DNA of 64,000 nt from Paraspadella gotoi (GCA_051294375.1 CM119268.1:12126356-12190355); one strand, 5' to 3'. Counted from the first letter of the stretch, positions 12,534 to 24,716 are shown. Numbers and translations are program-made. Notes: a model not told the origin generated them from the sequence alone.

Positions 12534-15500
12534 CTGGGGGTTAGCGAGGGGAAAGAGAAAAGAGGAGTGATTTTGTAAATATATTTCAATTAACAAATTT
12601 ACTTGTGACATCTTGGCTCGTTTTCTGCATTGCTAATAATGAGTCAAATTTCTACATTTTAACGTTTTGAATCGGCCATTGTTTCAATTTACAACCGGTT
12701 CTATCATTGATATAATATATATATAAATTAATATAGCACATATAATACATATCAAAAACCAAAATTATAATAATATAATAATAATAATAAAAAATAAAAA
12801 AAATAAAAAAAATACATATTTTCATTAGCTGAATAATATTGGTACTGCTGGTCCATGGTACTCATTCATGTTTTTTTTACCTCTTTTTTTCTCATTTTTC
12901 TTTCAATGGAATTATGAAAAAAAATGCTTCTGGCCATAACCCAGTTTCTTCTCACTTTATAGGCCACCATAGCTTGAATGACCACTCATGGAAAATGTAA
13001 CCCCACGAAGCATATAGATCAGAAAAAAAATAAGGCATAAAAGGGTTAAAATTTCTATTCACAAAATTTGAAGCGCTGGCAAAAAAATTGCCTCAGGGGG
13101 AAACCTCCAAGGGAGCGCTGTGACAAGGGTTAAAAAAAAAATCCCAGGTTTAGACCGCTTGCTCACTCTTATTCATGATTTCCTGTTTTCATTCATTGCC
13201 TTGACCTGCAAAACATTTTTTTTTCCTTTTTTTAAACTTAAAATGGTAATCGGAAAAAAAACGTATAACAGAAAATCGTAAGGCACCTGGGTGAACACTT
13301 TTGGTTAGGTCAAAACTTCAATCGTAAGTTCAAGGACCTAGAGTTCTGCAGCGTTATTTTTAGAAAAAAATGGGCACAATGGTCGTTTAAAACTCAGCGG
13401 CCATCTTAGAATTTTTCTCAACTTGTTCAAGGAAGACTTGAGCTGCCGGCCAGTGCCGCTGACCATTACGCCAACGTCCAACGCCGCAGCTGCTTCAGCT
13501 GCCGCTTCGCATGGGCAATTGCAGCCATTGCCTCTGGACATAGACGAGGGACGCTGTCGATGGACGGGATCAGCAGCTGTAACTAAAGCCGCATGTCATC
13601 AGCGCTGAAGTGTTGAGACACAAACCATGGTGTTATAATGTCCAAGAACCAATGGGGCAGCCAAAATTTATGGCTTGAGCCAACAAAAAACTTAGATTTA
13701 AATCTTTGAAAAGGACGACTGCCAAAACTTGAGGATATAAGCAAAAGGCATTTTAGAAGCCTAGCCTCGCCTTGAACGCGGAACGATGAAAAGAGCCAAA
13801 GGCCATAGCACTCTCACTAACTCTTCTCTTGTAAGCGAAAATGGCCATTGGCTATGGAACCCTGCTGCTTTGGTATTTCACTTTTGGTCTGCTTTTTTTA
13901 TGATGTGAAAATAATATTGAAGAATTTTTAAATTGTTGTTTAAAATAAATACTAAACCTCTTATATTTAAATTTTTTATACATAAATTTTTTTAAAAAAG
14001 TACTTAACTTTGAAAGTTTTCTTTTTTGCCTCCTATTCTATACTTAACTCTTCAGAACTCAATCCACATGGCACCATCGCCAAATCTAATTTGCAAGAGG
14101 CCAGTTGTGGGAGTGAAGGTTCCTTGCCCTCCTATAACCCTTTCTCTACTATTTCTTTCTCTGTGTACATAAGCGTACGATGAAAACTCCAGCGCTGCCT
14201 CAACTTTTTTTTTCGTTGCCTCATGCAATGTGTGGAGTAGAATGACCCCAGGTTACTATTTCAAAGAGAAGTGAGGAAAACCATGTCACATGAGCCTTGA
14301 CGGGATATGCCCTGAAGGAACCTAAAATTTCAAGAACAATTTGCGCGTGCTTCTTTTCACAAAAGAAGAAGGAAAATAAAGAAATTTAACAGAAGAATAA
14401 ACAAATTCAATGTTACAATTATGCAGTTAACATTTTCAATGCCACACATTGATAAACTATTCTTTTTTTTCGTACTAAAGCATATAATATAAGGTAAAAT
14501 CCCACAAAAGGTAAAGGTGGCAGAAGCATTTTAAAGTCCATTGTCACTCAACCATTACAGGAGAAAATGCTTGTGCCATCTATTCTTTGCGTAAAGGAAA
14601 CGACAAATCAAGACTGCAATATTTCGGCTGTCTAAAAATCAAGAATGGTCAGTTCCTTACACAAAAATTTCAGCGCTGCATGCGATTTACATTTTAGAAG
14701 TAGTTCAAAACTCTCCACTATTATTAAAGTTTCACAAATTATTTTAAAATCTCTTTACAGTAGTTGAAATTAAATTAAAAAAAGAAAGCGTTTTAATGAA
14801 GTGAACTAATTCTACTGTATAAAATAACTGACCTAATTTTTAACTGAAAAAAAAAAGAAAGTGTCCCCAAATTTTTTTTTCATTCCCATGAATGAAACAT
14901 AAATTTTTTTCAATGGCACCATTGAAATTAATGTTCTACAAAAAAGTATTCACAACGCTTTGATAACGATATGAATCGCTTTTGCTTGTCTTTTACACGA
15001 AAAGGGTTTATAGGGGTCAAAAATCAACCTCTCGAAATCCTTCTGCTAAATTATGCTGGCCGAATGGACATGGCTGGTCGTTTGTAGGCGCAAAGCGAAT
15101 TTACGCCTAACATCAGCGCTGCAGGAAAAAAAATTTTTCGACAAAATTCAATTGTTTGCGTAGCAATCTAACAATGAATTTCATTACCTGAGGCTTTTAA
15201 ATGGAGAGTGGAAAGTGGTGATCACTCATGCTATAAATAGCAGGCGTTAGATTCTACAAATCTAATATTCCTTTTAATCTGCAGCGCTGGTCTTTCTCTC
15301 GCCTAATGATTTTTTTTATGTTTTCAGTCAACGAAAAGCTCTCCGCTAAAAAAAATTGTTCACTTGGTTAGTTTACGATATGTACGCTGTTAATAGGTTA
15401 TTCATTTAAAAATATTTCTATAAAATAAAGTAAAAAATGCGATTAGATAGTATTATCTGAAGAATAAACTTACATATTTTTAAGAGGAAAAACCATGGAA

Positions 15501-15838
15501 AATAGCGAGGAACACGAGACAGTAAATAAAGCGTTCTCGACGGTAAAATGAAAACAATGGCAACAAAAAAATACCCAGCAACTATTAAAAAGTTCAAAAA
15601 GAGGTCAAAAGAAAAAAAATTTTAAAGAGAGATATTAGAAAAAAAATTTGACCTCATTCTTATCAATTCAGAAATAAAATCTTGGTTAAAAATGAAATAA
15701 GATTTTATATGCTTTCATACAATTTGGCAAAAAAAACCAAACTTTTAGCCAACCTAAGTCGATTCAGTGTACATATGTTTGACATATTTGTGATACAATC
15801 AACAAAACTTTCTCGTAATTTGTTTCGCAATAACTTAC
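12534..15838 (-). other. Intron 1 of the BCL11-like gene
   Basis: GT (minus strand GTAAGT at 15838) to AG (12534) intron of about 3.3 kb, phase 1. It is AT-rich with islands around 13340-13850. Five perfect CAGCGCTG palindromes start at 13600, 14190, 14671, 15114 and 15282, with near matches at 13071 and 13113. No other exon was recognised in it. Confidence 0.75.
13600..15289. promoter_or_regulatory. CAGCGCTG palindrome cluster inside intron 1
   Basis: Five perfect copies occur at irregular spacing (about 170-590 bp). The last lies about 550 bp downstream of exon 1. Conserved spacing is not seen. A regulatory role is inferred only from over-representation and position in a developmental-regulator intron. 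Confidence 0.45.
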
Positions 15839-15890
15839 CGACAATATTTGATTTTCTTTGTTGCGGTCTGTCCTGCTTTCGCCGAGACAT
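15839..15890 (-). CDS. BCL11-like zinc-finger transcription factor, exon 1 (NuRD-binding motif)
   Basis: The ATG at 15890 opens MSRRKQDRPQQRKSNIV (17 codons plus one base). It is followed by the consensus donor GTAAGT (15838-15833). MSRRKQ-x-x-PQ is the N-terminal motif of BCL11A/B, SALL and FOG-type repressors that binds RBBP4/7 of the NuRD complex. A very short first coding exon carrying only this motif is also the BCL11A/B gene structure. The base left over (G) joins CC at the start of exon 2 to make GCC (Ala) and keeps the zinc-finger frame open. The start has a purine at -3. An in-frame GTG just upstream is not needed. The exon is too short to be found by length alone; it was recognised by motif and splice signal. 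Confidence 0.85.
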
Positions 15891-16300
15891 CACGTCAACT
15901 GTATAAAAAATATGAGAGTTTCAGCTTTTATTTTTTAAATTTTCTTAAATTCATAAATAATGGAAATATATAAATTTTAACGTTTTGACAAAAATATAAA
16001 AGATATTTCCTTTCCCCAATTCTTTTTATTTAAGAATTTGAACTCACTTCGCCACTTCGTCTTAAGGGCCGGGTACGGCTCTCGTCCGCACACACAGTCC
16101 TTTTCGCTCTCTCTCACTCGCTCTCTCTCTCTCTCTGCCGGCCAAACGGCAGGCTTTCCTTAGCTGGACCGGTTACACCACCGCCGAGGCCCAGCGAGCT
16201 TCGAGGGGGTCGAGAGGAACTGGGGAAATAGGGTAGATTATCGACGGGCCCGAGGGTTTTCCAAGGGCTCGTCATGGCGATTCTCGGTCGCACATGTTCA
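15891..16300 (-). promoter_or_regulatory. Probable 5' UTR/promoter region of the BCL11-like gene
   Basis: Immediately 5' of exon 1 on the minus strand. After about 150 bp of AT-rich DNA comes a CpG- and GC-rich block (16060-16280) with a short TC tract, unlike the AT-rich flanks. No TATA box or start site can be fixed by eye. The role is inferred from position and composition. Confidence 0.4.
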
Positions 16301-18448
16301 AAAAAAAAAATGTTTTAATGTTATTCTGTTTATTTATATATAAGTTGCACAATTTACATTGTAAATTTGCTCGTAAACTCATTGGTGAGGAAAGCCCGCC
16401 AACGATTTTTATTGTCATTTTCATTGCAAATAAAATTACATCATAAACTGGCGCACGCTAAGTTCATTTTATGTTGTTTAACTTCTTGATTAGTATAATT
16501 ATAATGAGAAAAACGTAAGGATTTGAACTGAGACCTTCCTATCCACGAGCTGAAGCTCGGGTAGAGTCGCCAACTTTACTTTTATGTCACTACAAATTAT
16601 AGCGTCTTTTGTTATCCATTGTAAAACAATGGTTCAATATATAGTTTGTAGCAATCAGCTAATTTTGAATTCCTTTGCTTTTTTACCTTAATACTAAACT
16701 ACTAAGTCTATTATTGCGCATCAATATAAAATTGATTAATACTTCACCTACTGTTCATTTATTATTAACTAATTTAGCGCCACCTACAAACGTTTCAAAT
16801 TAAGTCGTGAAATGGAGAAGATTTCTTCGGAACCAAAAAATTCGAGGAAATTTTCACATTCCATTTTTAAAAGGCGAAAGCACAAATTAAGAGACCAAAT
16901 TTTTATAAACGGAGAGAAACGGCTATGGAGTGATTAGAAAATAAGTATATAATTAGGATTTCAGTTTTTACATCCTGAATTCGTCAACAAATGATTATTG
17001 ATTAATGAGCTTAATCAAGGTCAAGTAAATATCTTTACCTTCTTAACCAGACAAACGAAAACCAAAGAACGAGCGTTATTGTGAGTAAATCCAACGCATA
17101 ATCCCGTAAATTAACGGCGAGTAAGATAGGAGCTTTAATCCGCGGTGTCTATCTATCACGCGCATTTTTTTATTTCTGTTTTCGATTGGCGAGGAAGGTA
17201 AGTACGCGAGGAAATCCGAGCGCTTGAGAGAAGAATTTGTCGACACCGAGGAGAGAGGGCGCTTCACCCGGGGGGAAAAAAAGAGCGAGGTAAGGACGAA
17301 GTAAGGCACCGATCGTTTCGAAACGAAGATCCCAGCTTTTTTTTTTTTTTTTGGTTTTTTTATTTTACTTTCGAAACAAAGACTTTGGTCTTTTTTATGT
17401 TTGGACGCAACACGTGTTTGAATATCTCTCTCTCTCTTTCTCTGAACCCAGTTGAACGGAGAAAGAGAGAGAGAGAGATAAAAATGAAAAAAAAAAATAA
17501 TATTCGGCGGAGGGACAGATCAACGCGAAATCGAGAGAAGCAGAATTTGAAATCGTCGCTTCAGTCGATGAGGACGACGAATGGACATTCGATCGTTCGA
17601 GGTGACGTTTTCCCTTTCGCCTCCGTAACCACCGTACTTTGACCGGTGCGCACAAAACCGGGTTGACTGACCGTAACTCGACTGGTTCCCTTCGCTTTCG
17701 TCCGATCCGGCGATTTAATTTTTTTTTTCTCCCGAGCGAATATCGATTTTTTTTTTCCTGTTTATTTTAAATTTTTTTTTTTCTTTCTCTCTCTTTCCCG
17801 CCGAGTTGAATCTCGAGAGCGCGGGGCTGCTGGCCTCTCTCTCAGCGGATTCGGACTGACCACGAAAACGATCGACAACCACACGGATATTCCGCAAATT
17901 CGATAAACATTTTTTTTTTACTGTGTGTTATTATCGTTGATAGATCCGAACCGCTGCGAACGTCGTCGTCGTCGTCGTCTTTGTCGTCGTCAGAATTTCC
18001 CGTATTTTCGTTTATTACAACCTTTTTTTTCGTCGGCCAAAAAAAAAAAAAGGGTCAAAAGAAACGAAGGAATAAGATGAGCGAGAAATGTGGCAGAAGC
18101 GAACGAGAAACGTGGCTTTTCTTGAGTTTACGATACGAAAGACAGAAATGTACGTAATAGGAATCCCGATGACTTTTGTTTTTGTTGACTTTTTTGTTTA
18201 TAAACAAAAAAAAGAATCGAGTAATACTTTGTGATGATACTCCGTTGCGGTCCTTCCTTGCCCCACACCCTGCGGACACAAAAATTTTGAAAATGAAAAA
18301 AAAAAGTTAGGTCGATCTCTCTCTCTCTCTCTCTCAATTTCGAGTCATTGTGTGTGTATGTGTGTGTGAAGATTTTTACTGCGATCTCTCTCCGCAGAAG
18401 GGAGAAAGGGAAGGACCTTGGCCAGCCAGAGAAAGAATATTAAGAGAG

Positions 18449-18450
<2 letters not shown>

Positions 18451-18504
<54 letters not shown>
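18451..18504. repeat. (GA)n microsatellite
   Basis: About 54 bases of GA repeat. A second imperfect GA/GAAA tract follows at 18580-18632. Confidence 0.93.
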
Positions 18505-18508
<4 letters not shown>

Positions 18509-18587
18509 AAAAAGATCGATTCAAAAGATTTTTTTTTCAAATAGGCGAAGCGGTCGAAAGAGCTTCGAGGGGTCGAGCTAGAGAGAA

Positions 18588-18620
<33 letters not shown>

Positions 18621-20141
18621 AAGAAAGAAAGAGCATTGTCACGGCGTGTATTAAAAATGCTCCCCCGCTTCTTTCTCCCGTCTTTCAACCGCTAGAGAAA
18701 GAGAGAGAAAAATAAGAAAAATCGAACTTGTTATGTCCAGAGATCGGAGTGAAGAAACTGCCAGTAATGTTTGAGTTTAAATTTAAATTTCAAGAGAGAG
18801 AGAGAGAGATAGAGGTTCAAGGCGATTGGACAACCGGAGAGATTTTTGAAAAAAAAGGGAGGGACGGAATGAGGAAGAGGAAGGGGTCCGGTTGGAGATC
18901 TCTCTTTCTCTCGCTTGTCCCTCTCTTTCTCTCTCTCTCGTTGGACCAAAAAAAAGTGTGTGAGAGAGCGGACGAGTCAGAGAGTCTTTTTCCCTTAAAT
19001 TTTTTTCGTTCAATTTCTTTTTTTTTTCTTCAAACTCAGCCTTAAACTCCCTTGTGTGCGTAGTTTTTTTTTTTTTTTTTTTTTTTCTCCTGTCCCATCC
19101 TCTTCTTCTTCTTCTTCCCCCTGTCTTCCTCTTCCTCTTCTTCATCGTCCTCCTCATCCACCTCCCAGTTTTTCTGGCCAGGACCTTTGCTCCCCGCGTG
19201 GCGCGGTCCAGATTCGAAGACCGGGGGAAATATCGGAGATTAATTTTGAGAGAATTCCGCGTCACACTTCGATTTTTTAACTCGCGTCGGGCGACTTGAG
19301 TAATCTTTTAAATTTGTAAAAATATTTTAGAAAAGGAATAATATCTTAAATTTTAACTTAATCTGACTGAAATACTACAATCATACTATAGTATAATATT
19401 TTGATGTCTAGGTTTTTATTATTGTTTCAAATGTTATATTACCGTATAAAATTTAATACTTAAGTCATAATTTTCTTAAATATTATGAAAGAATAAAGAT
19501 AGATTGAAAAGAAATTAATGTTTTAATTTTAATCTTACATAAATTTTCTAAATATTTCTCATTTATAAAAATATTTAACCTAAAAACTTATTTAAATATA
19601 AACTTTTAAAAGATTAAATTATGATTATCATTAAAATAAAACCAAATATTGAAACAACTAGAAATCTGATATAAGTTACTTTTTGAATTGAGTTAATTTT
19701 AAAAAGAATTTCGTGCCGATTATCACGAGGTCGAACTTTTGATAGCGTATATCCCGTAAATGCTTTGGCCACGATGTGCAGATCACGAAACATTGAAGAA
19801 ACCTTTGTGTAATCCGAAATTCGCCTTCAGTTTTCCGTTTTCTTTTTATCCAACTTATCTTTTTTCTCCACTAGAGAGTCAAGAATGCCCTTTTGTTTTG
19901 AGAGACAGGATGCGCTGGCGTTTTGTTTACGAAAAGAAGACGAGGGTTTTGTTTTCTTTTTCAACGTGTTTCGCTGAGGATTCGAGATTTCGGTCGCTTC
20001 GTTATTCAGTCCCAAGTCTCCCTCGACGGAGAAAGCGACGTTAGTTTAAACCGAAGGGACCAGAAAAAAAAATTCAGGTTTCAAAAAAAAAAAAATTCAG
20101 GTTTCAGGCTGGACTACGATGGACAGAAAGAGAATAAAACT

Positions 20142-20144
<3 letters not shown>

Positions 20145-20238
<94 letters not shown>

Positions 20239-20239
20239 C
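20145..20239. repeat. (GA)n tract, left arm of a GA/TC inverted pair
   Basis: About 95 bases of GA repeat with two interruptions. A (TC)n tract of similar length in the opposite sense begins 64 bp downstream, so a single strand could fold back on itself. Confidence 0.95.
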
Positions 20240-20297
20240 TCTGCTCGGGTTATGAATGAACCGCTCGAATAGGTTAGACCCGAAACGCCGGCCAATG

Positions 20298-20302
<5 letters not shown>

Positions 20303-20366
<64 letters not shown>

Positions 20367-20368
20367 CT

Positions 20369-20404
<36 letters not shown>
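20303..20404. repeat. (TC)n tract, right arm of a GA/TC inverted pair
   Basis: About 100 bases of TC repeat with a few interruptions. It is complementary to the GA tract ending at 20239. Confidence 0.95.
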
Positions 20405-20409
<5 letters not shown>

Positions 20410-20910
20410 ATTTTTTCACTGTTGCTCTCAGGTAAAAATCAAACAAAAAAACCTCGATTGGTCAACACACTTTATAATCAGTCGAAAACTTCAGTGATTC
20501 AAGTTTGTGTTCTTCACATTTAAGCGAGTTTAAAGAAATGTGTGTATTGCGAGGATGACCACATAATGTATAGTAATAAAGTGTATTTATTTAATTGTGT
20601 ATTCGCGAGTGATTTAATAGAAAGAAAGAAAAACTCATCGGGTGTCAATATAGAAGTGAAACCAAAACAATCCTAGGTATTTCTGGGTACAATTATTTAG
20701 GAACGAAAACTACGAAGTTGTTCAGGCAATTCTAAAAAAACTAGAACCCTGCGTCTCCCAGCCCTGTCGAGAATGATTTCGTAGGGAGATCGACTGCGAA
20801 CTTCAAAGCGCCAACTCTTTAGATAATCGCGTTGGGTCCAATCGTCATCTCAAAATTTCAAGCCCGCGAATCCAGGAAAGGAACCAGTTTTCGTACAAAC
20901 TGTCGTCGCG

Positions 20911-20944
<34 letters not shown>

Positions 20945-21244
20945 GGCCTACTGAGATTCGGCGTCATCCTTTGTCGTCGTCGTTCCTGTCACGTTTTCCG
21001 CACTTGGTAGTCGTGATACGCGGACTGCAATCGCCGTCGTCCATCGCCGTCGCTGTCACCGGTCAATGACCCTGTCATCGTCAAAGTCATCGTCATCATT
21101 CGCTTCATCGACTGAAAAAGGGAATTAAAGATGAAGGAAACGAATTCTTTTTCGGTGACGCAAAGACTTATTTTCGTCGTCGTCTTAACCGAAGGTTGAC
21201 GCTCGTTGAACCGAGTGTATTAGTCAAGAAATAATATTATAAAG

Positions 21245-21413
21245 ATTGAGGAACCAAGTTCTGGGCGTTTAAGCCTTTCACCGTTTCCACCACGAAGGTT
21301 CCATCAACCAAGTTCTGAGCGTTTAAGCCTTTCACCGTTTCCATCACGAAGGTTCCATCAACCAAGTTCTGGGCGTTTAAGCCTTTCACCGTTTCCATCA
21401 CGAAAGTTCCTAT
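21245..21413 (-). repeat. Three 54-bp tandem units with an open minus-strand frame
   Basis: Three direct copies of a 54-bp unit. Read on the minus strand, each encodes an 18-residue repeat, DGTFVMETVKGLNAQNLV or a one-residue variant. 54 is a multiple of three, so the frame stays open. Of the three differences between units, two are silent and one is Met/Val. The surrounding open frame (21237-21509, 90 codons) has no recognised homology. It may be a coding exon or a chance minisatellite. Confidence 0.75.
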
Positions 21414-21509
21414 GGATTCGTAGACGAAACTCTGTCGACTCAATTGGTCACGTTCATTGACGGAGAAATGTCTAGACGACGAATCGACAATTAATCTTTT
21501 TCCCCCCAA

Positions 21510-22855
21510 TTCACTCTTTTCTCTCCTCCCTCTTTACTCCCCTGTTCTCTATGATTCATCCATTCTTCCTCTTGAAAACTAACGAAGAAGAAAAAGAAAA
21601 AGAAAATATCGATTCCATCTCGAGCGATTCCATCAGAAACGTCCGAAGGTCCGAGGATCCAAGTCCAGGTGACAAAAAGATTTTTTTTGCTTCGCCGTGT
21701 CCCTCCTCCGTCACCCCCCCCCATTTGCCACCCCTCCTCCACCCCCTTGGTCCTCTCCACCTCCGCTTCGAGAAAGAGAGAGAGAGAGAGGTCGGTCTTA
21801 ATTGGGGCGACTCGCGGGGATCAATTCCTCCCGTAGCGGCGAGGGTTCAGCCTTTTCTGGGTGAACGTCGGCCAAGAAAAGGGGGGGGAAAGAGATGAAA
21901 ATGGGGGGGCGGTTTGTTGTGTGTAGAGAAGAGATGGGGGGGCGGTGGTGAGAATTGACCGCCCTCGACCGGACTGGAGAGGAGGAAGAAGAGGAAGAGG
22001 AGGAAGAGGATTTTTCCGTTATCGTAAAACTCGTTCAAAGAGGATCGAGCGGTAAATGCCGCTGCATGAAGTGCACCCGCCCCCCCCCTTTTACTCCCTT
22101 CTCCCTTCGCCGACCCTCCGCCGGATTCGTACAGAGATTCCCACCCCCACGAGGGGTTTAGGCTATTTGGGTGACTGGAGGACCGAGTTTCTGGGTGAGT
22201 TTCGATCGAGAGCGAGGGTTGAACGGACGATCGAATTCGCTTTTCGATTCGGCGGTAAAGGATCGTTCACGAATCGACGGACGGCTGTTGATTAGTTGAC
22301 TGACATTTTGGACCTGGTCCACTGAGCAATGACTTATTGAATGAAAGAGTCCACGATTCGACTTCGGTCTTTTGTATGGCAAAGCTTATGTGACAAATGA
22401 TTGAATGACTTTAAAGGGCTCATTATGTTCTCATGATTTAAACTGACCGAACAACCCAACAACTTTTTGATGGATTAGTTGCTCATCATTTCACTATTAG
22501 TTGAACCCAGAAGATATGTGGACAACGAAATTTGTTCTTCGCTGATTGATCTCTGACTAAATTCTATCACAACTATTCATTCAATATATATCAATACATT
22601 GATAAACATTTAAACCTCGAAACGCTTTTCCAACATCCTTTATCTCTCCGGGACATCCGTTCCCATCCCTATTATCCTCCTTTTCCCCAACCATGTCCAT
22701 TAGAGTGGAGCTCTCGGGAACACAAATTTTATTTAAGATATGTCGCAATCATAATTATACGTATAATAATATAATTATTAAGTACAACAAATATTATTTT
22801 TTTCTGAGTGGAACAGTATCGAAAAAAAAAAAAACTTTTCGAAATTTTTTTTGAT
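21510..22855. other. Non-coding stretch; GC-rich then AT-rich
   Basis: No gene was recognised. 21700-22290 is GC-rich with G- and C-runs and purine tracts. 22300 onward is AT-rich. Confidence 0.4.
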
Positions 22856-23088
22856 GATTCAGATTCCTCATAAAAAGTTAAACGAAAAGTATCAAAAACA
22901 TTTTTTTAAAATTTCTCATGTCTTTTGTATCAAAAATGAAAAAAAAATTAAATTTTCAACTTTTTTCTGCCTGTAGTAAAAACTATTATATGACGAAACA
23001 TTTTATTCATTTTTCACAACCTTAAAATTAAAATATCATATAACATATTTTACAAAAGTTTCCTAATTTTTTCTTCCAAATCTGAATC
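22856..23088. mobile_element. MITE-like element, copy 1
   Basis: The ends are GATTCAGATT (22856) and AATCTGAATC (ending 23088), perfect inverted repeats. The AT-rich interior recurs in the opposite orientation at 45092-45292, including the words tagtttttactaca and actttttatga next to the ends. There is no coding capacity. This is the pattern of a small non-autonomous inverted-repeat element. Target-site duplications were not resolved. Confidence 0.6.
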
Positions 23089-24505
23089 TACTTTTAAAAT
23101 TAAAAAAAAACATTTTGAAATTTTATGAATTTAATATAATATATTATAATATATATATATTTATATATACAAAGGCAGCAAAAAAATATTGTGACATCTT
23201 TAAATCTTTTCATCACTCCACCCTAATGTCCATCCCTCGCCCTGCCTCGCCCATGCCCCCCCAATCCTTCCAGGCCCTGCTTGACCCTCCTTCCCATAAA
23301 ATCATAACCCCTTTGAATAATTCGGGATAAACGGAAATCGGGGCGAAAAGGAAAAAAAAGAGGCGATTGTCATTCGCTCTTCGGCGCAAGAAATAAAAAA
23401 CACGACAACAACGACGACGACGATGAACACAACAACAACAACTGAGAAGATCACAACAGAAACGTCGACGACGATTATGACAACGATAGGATGGCAACGA
23501 CGACGACAACGTCCATGTTTATAACTAGTATGCGCTGCATTGTCTAAATTAACTTCTCTGAAACGGATCCGAATATAATTCGCTTGTTGATTCGTTATCA
23601 TGTTTGACCTTGATTGGAATTTTACAGGATTCAATGGACTCATTTTCCTTTGTCAAAAGCCTGATAACCTTATTTAGACAAACCAAAACCACTGATTAAT
23701 ATCAGCATTTCTGAATTTTATAAAATTCAATAAAAAAAATGTTGGTGAGAATTGATGGAAACTATGAGTTTATTCAGTCGGAAGGGAAGGTCTCAACATC
23801 TTTCAAAAGTTTCACATTGATCTTCATCTACCAGATGGGCTCGTTTAAGCTAATTGTTATAATTTTAAACTAATGTGTCTGTAGGTTTCAAAATTCATAT
23901 TATATTGGTTGTTCAATTTCATTTTATTGGGAATCGTAAATATTTTGATTTTTGAATGATTCTACGAGAATAATGGAAGCAGGTGAGAAAAAGAATTGAG
24001 GTCACTCGAGATTTTCATCGGAGATGACAAAAAGACGACGATGGCGACGACGACGATGAGGACCAAGACGACGACGGCGCCGGCGGCAATAGAACCGGTA
24101 GACAAAGATTCTCACGCCGTTCGAAGCGACGACAATGACAAAACGAGTACATGGAGAAGGAAGACAAAGACAGTCGAACCGAAGACGAAAATAACGACGG
24201 TCAAAAAACCGCGATGCTCGGAATCCGTTGGCTCGACTTTGATCGTAAAATTTTTTTGGTAAATTAACTTATTATTAAAATTATTACGCGTGCGCCAGTT
24301 TATGAAATAGGTCATTCATGAAACATGTTTGAGCAAACAATGTCGGATCTGCCTACGATAATTAAGCGGTAATCAGCTAGTTAGATGATAAATCACGAAA
24401 ATTTTTTCAATTTGTGATACTAAATTATCATAACAGATCGTAAAATACCAAACCAATGGCTGCGCCAATACACAAATAATTTTTTTAACTATTATTATTT
24501 TTTAA
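23089..24505. other. Non-coding stretch
   Basis: No gene was recognised. It holds a word block at 23165-23225 that recurs imperfectly at 29715-29770, a (GAC/GTC)-rich purine patch at 23400-23515 and 24030-24210, and AT-rich DNA between. Confidence 0.4.
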
Positions 24506-24507
24506 AT

Positions 24508-24616
24508 TTGCATCATTTTTTTCACTTGTATCATTTTTTTCACTTGTATCATTTTTTTCACTTGCATAATTTTTTTCACTTGCATCAATTTTTCAACTTG
24601 CATCATTTTTTTAGTT
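24508..24616. repeat. 18-bp tandem repeat (catttttttcacttg type)
   Basis: Six copies of a roughly 18-bp unit containing atcatttttttcacttg with small variations. A GGAC/GACA tetranucleotide tract follows directly. Confidence 0.9.
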
Positions 24617-24626
24617 TTTTGTTAAG

Positions 24627-24716
24627 GGGACGGACGGACAGACGGACGGACGGACAGACGGACAGAAAGACTCACAGACAGACAGACAGACAGACAGACA
24701 CACGGGCGGACGGACA
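24627..24716. repeat. (GGAC)n/(GACA)n tetranucleotide tract
   Basis: Mixed GGAC, GACA and CGGA units in one strand over about 90 bases. Low-complexity reading frames here are artefacts. Confidence 0.9.

Larger units (their letters stand above)
16301..21240. other. Non-coding stretch with GC-rich patches and GA/TC tracts
   Basis: No gene was recognised. GC/CpG-rich patches at 17100-18000 and 19100-19300 contain GTC and GA/TC repeats and alternate with AT-rich blocks (16320-17040, 19300-19730). They could be untranslated exons or regulatory DNA of the BCL11-like gene, but there is no direct evidence. Confidence 0.4.

Noticed and set aside
11798-12544. Plus-strand open frame of 248 codons opposite the BCL11-like exon
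   Set aside because: Antisense shadow of triplet-rich coding sequence. The minus strand has the zinc finger and matching splice sites.
16500-16600. tRNA- or SINE-like B-box word AGTTCAAATCC on the minus strand
   Set aside because: An A-box-like word lies at about the right distance, but the T stem does not pair and no acceptor stem forms. Not enough for a tRNA call.
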